Positions 45,645 through 53,129 of a stretch of DNA of 64,000 nt are shown in pieces. The notes under the pieces are model-generated. The model was not told where the DNA came from, ran no database searches, and saw only the letters and a list, made by a program, of their open reading frames with translations. The stretch's first letter is position 1, and each line of letters opens with the position of its first letter. The stretch lies in the NCBI GenBank assembly GCA_947447525.1, contig CANFJL010000002.1, positions 171,018-235,017 of the forward strand, given 5' to 3'. The DNA is from Flavobacteriales bacterium. GTDB taxonomy: Bacteria > Bacteroidota > Bacteroidia > Flavobacteriales_D > Crocinitomicaceae. The position numbers and the translations under genes are program-made.

Positions 45645-45690
45645 AGGGCGAAAATAATCATTATTTAAATTAATAAAACACATAAATAAA

Positions 45691-46227
45691 ATGAAAAAAT
45701 TAACCAATCTACTAGGAATAATTCTAGTTTCATCATTATTACTAATGAGTTGTTCCGGAGAAAAAAATGAAAAAACAGAGACTAATCAAGCAGCCAAAAC
45801 AGCTCAAAATTCTGACACTTTAAAAACCACTAAAAAAGAAGAGGTAAAGGAAGAAAAACTTGAGCCAGCATCAATTAAGGTTAAATTATTTTTTCAAGGT
45901 ATGGATTATACAGATGAAGAAGGAAATGAAATTATAGGTACAGTTGAGGAAAGAACAGATTTTCGAACTAATAACAGATACATCTTTTGTTATGATTCTG
46001 AAGATTTTGCCAATCTTCAAATTATTGGGGAAGGAAAACAACTCACCTTTGAAATTAGAAGTGGTAATAAAGTGATATTTAGCAAACAAAATTTTGATTT
46101 ATCCGGAAAAATTATTTTTACAACTAGAGACTTTGAATTAACAATGGCTAATAAATATTCTGTAGTTGTTAAACAAAAAGAAACCATTTTGTTTTCAGGT
46201 AAAATTGATTCCCAAGGATGTATGTAA
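45691..46227 (+). CDS. Lipoprotein of unknown function
   Basis: 178 residues. Lipoprotein signal with the lipobox LLMSCSGEKN (Cys at 21), a charged low-complexity linker rich in Lys, Glu, Thr (about 25-60), then a globular beta-rich domain (IKVKLFFQGMDYTDEEGN, IFCYDSEDFANLQIIGEGK, FSKQNFDLSGKIIFTTRDF). No domain recognised. Probably at the periplasmic face of the outer membrane. It stands alone between nth and dnaB. Confidence 0.75.
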   Translation: MKKLTNLLGIILVSSLLLMSCSGEKNEKTETNQAAKTAQNSDTLKTTKKEEVKEEKLEPASIKVKLFFQGMDYTDEEGNEIIGTVEERTDFRTNNRYIFCYDSEDFANLQIIGEGKQLTFEIRSGNKVIFSKQNFDLSGKIIFTTRDFELTMANKYSVVVKQKETILFSGKIDSQGCM

Positions 46228-46259
46228 TTTAAATTTATTCGGACTTTTAAAATTGCTAT

Positions 46260-46282
46260 TTACTTTTATTTTTTAAAAGTAA
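46260..46282 (+). repeat. AT-rich inverted repeat after the lipoprotein gene
   Basis: Arms TTACTTTTA (46260-46268) and TAAAAGTAA (46274-46282) around a five-T loop, 33 bases after the lipoprotein stop. No T run follows on the plus strand, so it is at best a weak terminator. The rest of the 181-base gap to dnaB holds only the two promoter-like boxes. Confidence 0.35.
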
Positions 46283-46354
46283 GTTGGTCTGAAAATTATC
46301 TTTAAATAAATAATAATTAACAATTGTTAATGACATCTTTTCATAACTTTTGCT

Positions 46355-46404
46355 TAAGTTTGAACTGTGTCAACCCGGCATCAACAATCATTTCATTAAT
46401 TTTG
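46355..46404 (+). promoter_or_regulatory. Two TAnnTTTG boxes upstream of dnaB
   Basis: TAAGTTTG at 46355-46362 and TAATTTTG at 46397-46404 both match the consensus perfectly. The second ends four bases before the dnaB ATG and would give a leaderless message; the first would give a leader of about 40 bases. Confidence 0.5.
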
Positions 46405-46408
46405 TTTC

Positions 46409-47959
46409 ATGGATACAATTGAAAACAACCGAAAACCTAATGTTCGCATTAAATCACCATCTGTATTGACTGGTGATATTGGTAAAGTACCACCACAAGC
46501 TGTGGATGTAGAACAAGTAGTACTCGGTGCCATGATGCTAGAACAGAATGCTGTTAATGATACCATTGACATTCTTAGTGCTGAAAGTTTTTACGATCCT
46601 AAGCATCAATATATTTACAGGGCTATTCACGAATTATTTGCTACTACCAATCCAATTGATTTGGTTACCGTAACCAGCAAGTTGCAAAAGAAAGGTGAAT
46701 TAGAAGCTGCTGGTGGTGTCGCTTATATTTCTCAATTAACGAATCGGGTAGCTTCTTCTGCACACATTCAATTTCATGCTCGAATTATAGCTGAAAAACA
46801 TATTAAAAGAGAATTGATTAGTTCTAGCAGTGAAATAATACGCGATGCTTACAACGATACTGTCGATGTATTTGAATTGTTAAATAGTGCCGAAACGAAA
46901 TTATTTAAGATTGGCGAAAAAAACATGAGTAAGCAAGTCGTTGCTATGAAGTCGGTTGTTCGAGAAGCCATTGAAGAAATCGAAAAAGCAAGGACCAATG
47001 CAGATGGAATTTCAGGTGTTCCAAGTGGATTCCATGAACTTGATAAAGTTACTGCTGGATGGCAAAAATCTGATATGATTGTCTTGGCTGCACGACCAGG
47101 AATGGGTAAAACTGCTTTTGTATTGTCTATGGCACGCAATACAGCTGTTGATCATAACATGCCTGTTGCTGTTTTCTCTTTAGAGATGTCAGCAGTTCAA
47201 TTGGTAAAACGACTTATTGCAGGTGAAGCTCGAATTGATTCCGAAAAATTAAGAAAAGGAAATTTAGCGGATCATGAGTTCCAACAATTACATACTCGAA
47301 TAGCGAAATTAACGACAGCCCCTATTTTTATAGATGATACCGCTGGGATTACCATATTTGACTTTCGTGCTAAATGTCGAAGGTTAAAACAACAGCACAA
47401 CATTCAATTGGTTATTATTGATTATTTACAATTAATGAGTGCTAAAGATGGAAAAAATGGAGGAAATCGTGAGCAAGAAATTTCAACAATCTCTAGATCC
47501 ATTAAAGAAATAGCAAAAGAATTAAATATCCCAATAATTGCTTTGGCGCAATTAAGTCGTTCGGTAGAACAGAGAGGTGGTGATAAAAGACCTATTCTTT
47601 CAGATTTGCGTGAATCGGGTGCCATTGAACAAGATGCTGATATTGTTTCCTTTATCTATCGCCCAGATTATTATGGAATTGTAAAAGATGAAGATGGAAA
47701 TGCTACCAATGATATTGGTGAAATAATTATTGCAAAACATAGAAATGGTTCCACTGCCAAAGTTAGATTGCGTTTTGTACCTCATTATGCGCGATTTGAA
47801 AACCTGAACGATTCCTCAGAATACACAGATCTAAATAGTGTAAGCGGTATTTCTAATTTCGATTCAGAATCAAAAACTTATACTGTACCTAGTAAAATGA
47901 ACACTCCGATTTCAGAAGATGACTTTTTCAAAGAAGACGAAGAACCAACTCCTTTCTAA
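46409..47959 (+). CDS. dnaB: Replicative DNA helicase DnaB
   Basis: Hexameric helicase at the replication fork. 516 residues: N-terminal domain (PPQAVDVEQVVLGAMMLEQNAV start, about 28-125), linker, and a RecA-like domain with Walker A AARPGMGKTAFVLSMA (about 229-244), FSLEMS, VIIDYLQLM (Walker B) and QLSRSVEQRG. A charged tail follows (about 480-516), with a poorly conserved DDFFKEDEE end. No intein is present. The stop shares its last base with the next gene's ATG. Confidence 0.97.
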   Translation: MDTIENNRKPNVRIKSPSVLTGDIGKVPPQAVDVEQVVLGAMMLEQNAVNDTIDILSAESFYDPKHQYIYRAIHELFATTNPIDLVTVTSKLQKKGELEAAGGVAYISQLTNRVASSAHIQFHARIIAEKHIKRELISSSSEIIRDAYNDTVDVFELLNSAETKLFKIGEKNMSKQVVAMKSVVREAIEEIEKARTNADGISGVPSGFHELDKVTAGWQKSDMIVLAARPGMGKTAFVLSMARNTAVDHNMPVAVFSLEMSAVQLVKRLIAGEARIDSEKLRKGNLADHEFQQLHTRIAKLTTAPIFIDDTAGITIFDFRAKCRRLKQQHNIQLVIIDYLQLMSAKDGKNGGNREQEISTISRSIKEIAKELNIPIIALAQLSRSVEQRGGDKRPILSDLRESGAIEQDADIVSFIYRPDYYGIVKDEDGNATNDIGEIIIAKHRNGSTAKVRLRFVPHYARFENLNDSSEYTDLNSVSGISNFDSESKTYTVPSKMNTPISEDDFFKEDEEPTPF

Positions 47960-49227
47960 TGACTAAAGGTATACTGGTACTTTTCTTGTTTCTTTCCATG
48001 GGTTTGCGCTTGCAAGCAACACAATTGCTTGTCCCTATGGATGAAAAACAAACCAACCATTTAAAAGCTTATGGTATCGCTTTTTGGACTTTAGAAAATG
48101 GATTGATCATTGAATGGCTGCTCAATTATCGTGGTGGATCTTTTTTGATTCCTCATTCTAAATTAATAGAACAAGAACTTATCATTAGAGGAGTAAAATA
48201 CGAAGTTCTGGCCGACGGACAAGTAAATCAGATTAAATCACAAATAGCTGACCCAGAAGTTAATATGGAAGTGGTGCAACTTGAGAAAGCGCCAAAAATA
48301 GCAGTGTATACTCCTCCCGACAAACAACCTTGGGATGATGCCGTGACTATGGTTCTAGAATATGCAGAAATTAAGTACGATAAAATCTATGACTCTGCTA
48401 TAGTAATGGGTATGCTTCCAAAGTATGATTGGTTGCATCTACATCATGAAGATTTCACAGGACAATATGGTAAATTTTACAGTTCTGCACGGAACCAAGT
48501 ATGGTACCAACAACAAGTAGTTGCAGCGGAAAAGAACGCAAGAATGCTTGGATTTAAAAAAGTATCGGCGCTTAAATTAGCTGTGGCGCAAAATTTAAAA
48601 AACTTTGTAATTGGAGGTGGTTTTTTATTCACCATGTGCAGCGGAACAGATAGTTATGATATTGCCCTGGCCGCTCAAGGAATTGACATTTGCGAATCCG
48701 TTTTTGATTACGATGCTTCTGACCCCAATGCACAAAGCAAATTGGATTTCAATCAAACATTTGCATTTAAAGACTTTCACCTGAATAAAGACCCAATGGT
48801 TTATGAATATTCAGATATAGATGCGTCAGATTTAAGAAACAATAGGATCATTTCAGAACAAACAGATGTTTTTACCCTTTTCGATTTTTCAGCTAAATGG
48901 GACGTTGTTCCCACTATGCTAACCCAATGTCACACGAATATTATTAAAGGTTTCATGGGACAAACAACAGATTTTAGAAAAGAATTTATTAAAACTAATG
49001 TTTTAGTACTTGGAGAAAATAAGGCCGCTGGAACGGTTCGCTACTTGCATGGAGAATTAGGGCAAGGTATGTGGACTTTTTATGGTGGACATGATCCAGA
49101 AGATTACCAACATTTTGTAGGAGATCCCGCAACAGATCTCAATTTACACCCTAATTCCCCTGGATACAGATTAATTTTAAATAACATATTATTTCCAGCT
49201 GCGAAGAAAAAGAAGAGAAAAACATAA
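47959..49227 (+). CDS. Periplasmic conserved protein, amidotransferase-like fold (often mis-named asparagine synthetase B)
   Basis: 422 residues with a signal peptide (MTKGILVLFLFLSMGLRLQA). LLVPMDEKQTNHLKAYGIAFW opens the mature protein. Close relatives in Bacteroidota are, from memory, listed as asparagine synthetase B, but I see none of the synthetase motifs (no N-terminal Cys after Met, no SGGLDSS loop), and it is exported. Features that look important: IGGGFLFTMCSGTDSYDIALAA (a nucleophile-elbow-like turn around residues 214-228), HLHHEDFTGQYGKF, and YGGHDPEDYQHFVGD, reminiscent of class I glutamine-amidotransferase-like folds. Function unknown. Starts at the last base of the dnaB stop. 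Confidence 0.72.
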   Translation: MTKGILVLFLFLSMGLRLQATQLLVPMDEKQTNHLKAYGIAFWTLENGLIIEWLLNYRGGSFLIPHSKLIEQELIIRGVKYEVLADGQVNQIKSQIADPEVNMEVVQLEKAPKIAVYTPPDKQPWDDAVTMVLEYAEIKYDKIYDSAIVMGMLPKYDWLHLHHEDFTGQYGKFYSSARNQVWYQQQVVAAEKNARMLGFKKVSALKLAVAQNLKNFVIGGGFLFTMCSGTDSYDIALAAQGIDICESVFDYDASDPNAQSKLDFNQTFAFKDFHLNKDPMVYEYSDIDASDLRNNRIISEQTDVFTLFDFSAKWDVVPTMLTQCHTNIIKGFMGQTTDFRKEFIKTNVLVLGENKAAGTVRYLHGELGQGMWTFYGGHDPEDYQHFVGDPATDLNLHPNSPGYRLILNNILFPAAKKKKRKT

Positions 49228-49244
49228 TATTAACTTAATTTTCA

Positions 49245-49274
49245 TTGTTAATTCAATTGTTTTCTTTAAACTTG
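49245..49274 (+). promoter_or_regulatory. Promoter of rho (TTG-N19-TAAACTTG)
   Basis: TTG at 49245-49247, 19 bases, then TAAACTTG at 49267-49274 (one mismatch). It implies a leader of about 58 bases, longer than at most promoters here. Confidence 0.5.
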
Positions 49275-49287
49275 CATCATAATCTCC

Positions 49288-49302
49288 AAGGAAATTTTCC
49301 TT
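49288..49302 (+). promoter_or_regulatory. Short hairpin in the rho leader
   Basis: AAGGAAATTTTCCTT, a near-perfect palindrome, sits in the predicted leader of rho. rho genes are often autoregulated by attenuation in the leader; whether this small hairpin takes part is a guess. Confidence 0.3.
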
Positions 49303-49338
49303 CTACCTTAATCCTTCTTACAAAATCAAACAAAATTC

Positions 49339-51063
49339 ATGGATCAAAAAGAATTAGAGAATAAAAAAATATCCGATTTGCGTATAATTGCAGAAACATT
49401 AGGTCTAAGCGTTTCGGAAACATTAAAAAAGGCTGAATTAATTTCAGCAATTATGGGAGGTTCAACTCCTTCAAATACAGAAGAACAAACTGATCAAGGA
49501 ACAAGAGAGAAGCGCAAAAGAAAACCGATTGAAGAAATCAGTAAATCAAATATAGCTCCGTTGCCTAAAATGGCAAAAGAGGATCAGATGATTGCACAAC
49601 CCAAATTAGATTTTGAAGAAGATACAATGGAAACTAGCAATCAACCTGTGAAGGAAGATAACAAGGAAAGTGAAGTGTCGAATACTGAAAATATCGAGCC
49701 AGCAACTACCCAGCCAGTAAGACAACATAAAGTCCCAGTGCATAAACATCATGAAAGAAAAGAGGCTCAACAACCTCGTGACAGTGAGACTAGACCAGAA
49801 AGAGAACCTCGTCAAGAAGGCGAATTAAGAGCTGATGGTGAATCAAGACCAGAAAGAGAACCTCGTCAAGACGGACATAAACCACATCACAATCAAAAGC
49901 AGGACGGAAAAACAGCGCAAGAAAAATTAGAAGAGAATTATGATTTAGTTGGAATTGTTTCTGCTGAAGGTGTTTTAGAAGTGATACAAGATGGTTATGG
50001 ATTTTTAAGATCTTCTGATTACAACTACCTCCCATCACCTGATGACATTTATGTATCTCAAAATCAAATCAAATTATTTGGATTAAAAACGGGTGATACA
50101 GTTAAAGGAACTATTCGTCCGCCAAGAGAAGGTGAGAAATTTTTTCCTTTGGTTAAAGTTGAATCTATCAATGGTAGACATCCTTCATACATAAGAGATC
50201 GGGTACCTTTTCAATATTTAACACCATTATTTCCAGACGAGAAATTTAAGTTAACCGGACATGCTCAAGAAACCTTGTCCACCCGTGTTATGGATTTATT
50301 TGCCCCAATTGGAAAAGGACAACGCGGAATGATTGTTGCCCAGCCAAAAACGGGTAAAACCATGTTACTAAAAGATGTTGCCAATGCTATTGCAGCGAAT
50401 CATCCTGAGACCTATTTAATTGTATTGCTTATTGATGAGCGTCCTGAAGAGGTTACTGATATGGCGAGAAGTGTAAAAGCAGAAGTAATTGCTTCCACTT
50501 TTGACGAACCTGCTGAACGACATGTAAAAGTGGCCAATATGGTTTTGGAAAAAGCAAAAAGAATGGTGGAATGTGGACATGATGTTTGCATATTGTTAGA
50601 CTCAATTACACGTTTAGCGCGTGCTTATAATACAGTTTCGCCAGCTTCTGGGAAAGTACTTTCTGGAGGTGTAGATGCTAATGCACTTCACAAACCAAAG
50701 CGTTTCTTCGGTTCTGCTAGAAAAATTGAAAACGGAGGTTCCTTATCAATATTAGCAACTGCATTAACAGAAACGGGATCTAAAATGGATGAAGTTATCT
50801 TTGAAGAATTTAAAGGTACAGGTAATATGGAACTACAATTGGATCGTAAAATCTCTAATCGTAGAATATACCCTGCCATCGACATTACCGCTTCAGGAAC
50901 ACGAAGAGAAGATTTATTAGTAAATAAAGATGTCTTGCAACGCGTTTGGTTGATTCGTAAATTTATTGCTGATATGAATCCTGTTGAAGCAATGGAATTC
51001 TTAAAAAATCATATGGAAAACACCATTTCAAATGAAGAATTCCTTATTTCGATGAACAGTTAA
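49339..51063 (+). CDS. rho: Transcription termination factor Rho with charged insertion
   Basis: Hexameric RNA helicase that ends transcription. 574 residues. An N-terminal Rho helical domain ([19 protein letters not shown], about 5-40) is followed by a low-complexity charged insert (about 50-195) rich in Glu, Arg, Gln and Pro, then the cold-shock-type RNA-binding domain (about 208-275, [15 protein letters not shown]), Walker [13 protein letters not shown] (about 334-345), [13 protein letters not shown], and the Q- and R-loop segments. The insert contains a 54-base in-frame duplication (RPEREPRQ twice). Such inserts are typical of Bacteroidota Rho and may change RNA binding or phase behaviour. 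One base separates it from the DUF4199-like gene. Confidence 0.95.
   Translation: MDQKELENKKISDLRIIAETLGLSVSETLKKAELISAIMGGSTPSNTEEQTDQGTREKRKRKPIEEISKSNIAPLPKMAKEDQMIAQPKLDFEEDTMETSNQPVKEDNKESEVSNTENIEPATTQPVRQHKVPVHKHHERKEAQQPRDSETRPEREPRQEGELRADGESRPEREPRQDGHKPHHNQKQDGKTAQEKLEENYDLVGIVSAEGVLEVIQDGYGFLRSSDYNYLPSPDDIYVSQNQIKLFGLKTGDTVKGTIRPPREGEKFFPLVKVESINGRHPSYIRDRVPFQYLTPLFPDEKFKLTGHAQETLSTRVMDLFAPIGKGQRGMIVAQPKTGKTMLLKDVANAIAANHPETYLIVLLIDERPEEVTDMARSVKAEVIASTFDEPAERHVKVANMVLEKAKRMVECGHDVCILLDSITRLARAYNTVSPASGKVLSGGVDANALHKPKRFFGSARKIENGGSLSILATALTETGSKMDEVIFEEFKGTGNMELQLDRKISNRRIYPAIDITASGTRREDLLVNKDVLQRVWLIRKFIADMNPVEAMEFLKNHMENTISNEEFLISMNS
49792..49871 (+). repeat. 54-base in-frame tandem repeat in the rho insert
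   Basis: The 26-base block AGACCAGAAAGAGAACCTCG... (49792-49817) recurs at 49846-49871 with a period of 54 bases, encoding the repeated peptide RPEREPRQ. The identity at DNA level shows recent duplication. Confidence 0.85.
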
Positions 51064-51064
51064 T

Positions 51065-51646
51065 ATGAAAACACCTATAATAACAGGATTAATTGCCGCA
51101 TTGGTATGGATTGCAATTAAATGGGGTGGATATGCCTTTGGTTTTTTCAATAATGGTTCTGTACAACCTTATGTTTTTACCAATATGTTTTTACTTACCG
51201 CTTCAGTGTCCATCGGTTTGTTTTTAATTAAAAAAAATGCAAAGCAGAAAAGTAATTTACTTTTAGATATAAAAACAGGTATGACCGCTGCCATGCCTTA
51301 TACCGTTGTAGTGAGTGGATTTATTTTTATTTTCTATACCTACATCAATCCTGAATTTAATCAAAAACAATTGGAGCGGACTAGAATTTCATTACAAGAT
51401 AAAAAAGTACTAACCTCCTTGCGCAATTCAAATCCTACCTTGGAAAACAAAACAGACCAGGAACTATTAAAAGAAGGGATGAAACAAACGAGACAAATTA
51501 TCAGCCCTCAATTTACGATGTTAGTTTCCTTGTTAGGCTTATTGGTTTATGGCACAATGAATTCATTGGTAATATCCTTAATCTACCGAAGCTTAATCTT
51601 TAGAAATCAAAGAGATGAACCTTTAACAGAAGAAATAAAGGAATAA
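51065..51646 (+). CDS. DUF4199-like small membrane protein
   Basis: 193 residues with four hydrophobic segments: ITGLIAALVWIAIKWGGYAFG (about 6-26, by position), FTNMFLLTASVSIGLFLI, AMPYTVVVSGFIFIFYTY and MLVSLLGLLVYGTMNSLVISLIY. The layout, with a long polar stretch between the third and fourth helices, resembles the DUF4199 family of Bacteroidota; I am only fairly sure. Function unknown. Co-transcribed with rho by position. Confidence 0.65.
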   Translation: MKTPIITGLIAALVWIAIKWGGYAFGFFNNGSVQPYVFTNMFLLTASVSIGLFLIKKNAKQKSNLLLDIKTGMTAAMPYTVVVSGFIFIFYTYINPEFNQKQLERTRISLQDKKVLTSLRNSNPTLENKTDQELLKEGMKQTRQIISPQFTMLVSLLGLLVYGTMNSLVISLIYRSLIFRNQRDEPLTEEIKE

Positions 51647-51671
51647 TTCACTTTATTAGACTTCTGTTTTT

Positions 51672-53033
51672 CTACCAAGTTTCGCAGAGCTTCACTCCTA
51701 GAGCATCATAATCAATTCCATCAAAATTACCTGATGACATCATCAAAAGAACCGAATTACGCCAATCTTGATTTGAAATAAAGTTCAAAACATCATTGGT
51801 GTGATTGAACACAATGACCTTACCTCCAAAACCATCTTTAACCAGATCAACTGAAATTTCAGGAAGTTTTTTGTGAGCAACCACTTCTGGACTATAATAA
51901 ACTACTGCTGCATCAGCACTATCCATTGCACCTATATAATGAGGGAGAAATTCTTTTTGTAAGGAGGAGAAGGTATGCAACTCCATACAAGCGATTACTT
52001 TTCTATTGGGATATTGGTGTTTAACAGCACTTGTTGTGGCCTTTAATTTGGAAGGAGAATGAGCGAAATCTTTATACATCACAAAATCATCTTTTTCAAT
52101 CACCTTTTGCAGCCTTTTTCCTGCACCTTTGAAGTCAGCCATAGCAGAGAAGAAATCCGCAGGATTAATTCCCAAACATTTCGCTAATTCCATAGCGCCC
52201 ATGAGATTTTGTAGATTATGAGGTCCAAAAATTTGCAATGGATATTCCTTTCCATCATATCTTAAAACTGTCCCTTCTTCCATCGGAGAAAAATCAGGAG
52301 TGTGATACGCTTGAACCTTTAGTTTACTTTGATATTTATGACCTAATTTATTTACCTCAAGATCTTCCTCATTGTAAATGAGCGTACCTGAATCAGTAAT
52401 TAAGTTGCAAAAAGTATCAAACTGCTCTAAATAATTCTCAAAAGTGGGAAAAACATTAATGTGATCCCATGCAATTCCACTGAGCAGAGCGATGTTTGGT
52501 TTATATAAATGAAATTTAGGTCTTCGATCTATGGGAGAACTTAGATATTCATCCCCTTCTAGAACCATATATTTAGCGTCATCCGTTAATTTGACCATAC
52601 AATCGTACCCTTCCAGTTGAGCTCCAACCATATAATCAACATGGATGTCTAAAGCTTTTGTGGCGTGGAGCAACATAGAAGTTATAGTGGTTTTACCATG
52701 GCTACCACCAATAACAATCCGGATTTTATCTTTACTTTGCTGATACAAATATTCAGGATATGAATAAATGGGGATATTCAACTCCTTAGCCCTCAACAAC
52801 TCTGGATTATCCTCCCTTGCATGCATACCCAATATAACAGCATCTAAGTCAGCATGAATATGATTGCTATCCCAACCCAAATTCAGGGGTAGAATCCCTT
52901 GCTTAAATAGACGTGATTTTGAGGGTTCAAATATTTCATCATCAGATCCTGTTACAATGATTCCTTTTCTACTTAAGGCAATAGCTAAGTTGTGCATTGC
53001 ACTTCCTCCTATAGCAATAAAATGTACTTGCAT
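51672..53033 (-). CDS. mpl: UDP-N-acetylmuramate:L-Ala-gamma-D-Glu-meso-DAP ligase (Mpl-like)
   Basis: Mur-ligase family enzyme of 453 residues that reattaches recycled tripeptide to UDP-MurNAc. Seen: the N-terminal Rossmann-type IHFIAIGGSAMHNLAIAL region (starts MQVHFIAIGGSAM), ATP loop GGSHGKTTITSMLL (about 108-121), LEGDEYLSSP, AWDHINVF and the C-terminal domain with DFAHSPSK and HTFSS. The motif set separates Mpl from MurC. With murQ at 30.3 kb it points to active peptidoglycan recycling. It converges with the rho-DUF4199 operon. Confidence 0.9.
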   Translation of the reverse strand: MQVHFIAIGGSAMHNLAIALSRKGIIVTGSDDEIFEPSKSRLFKQGILPLNLGWDSNHIHADLDAVILGMHAREDNPELLRAKELNIPIYSYPEYLYQQSKDKIRIVIGGSHGKTTITSMLLHATKALDIHVDYMVGAQLEGYDCMVKLTDDAKYMVLEGDEYLSSPIDRRPKFHLYKPNIALLSGIAWDHINVFPTFENYLEQFDTFCNLITDSGTLIYNEEDLEVNKLGHKYQSKLKVQAYHTPDFSPMEEGTVLRYDGKEYPLQIFGPHNLQNLMGAMELAKCLGINPADFFSAMADFKGAGKRLQKVIEKDDFVMYKDFAHSPSKLKATTSAVKHQYPNRKVIACMELHTFSSLQKEFLPHYIGAMDSADAAVVYYSPEVVAHKKLPEISVDLVKDGFGGKVIVFNHTNDVLNFISNQDWRNSVLLMMSSGNFDGIDYDALGVKLCETW

Positions 53034-53129
53034 AATTAAAATTAAAAACTAAAAGTAATTCAGAAAAGGAATGAATTAAGAAGTAGTACAAATAGTTACT
53101 GACACCTTACTTTTGAAAGCTTCAGATGC

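Noticed and set aside
49790..50038. Minus-strand repeat-like frame over the rho insert
   Set aside because: Its repeats (LLDEVLFLV) are only the reverse reading of the 54-base rho repeat.
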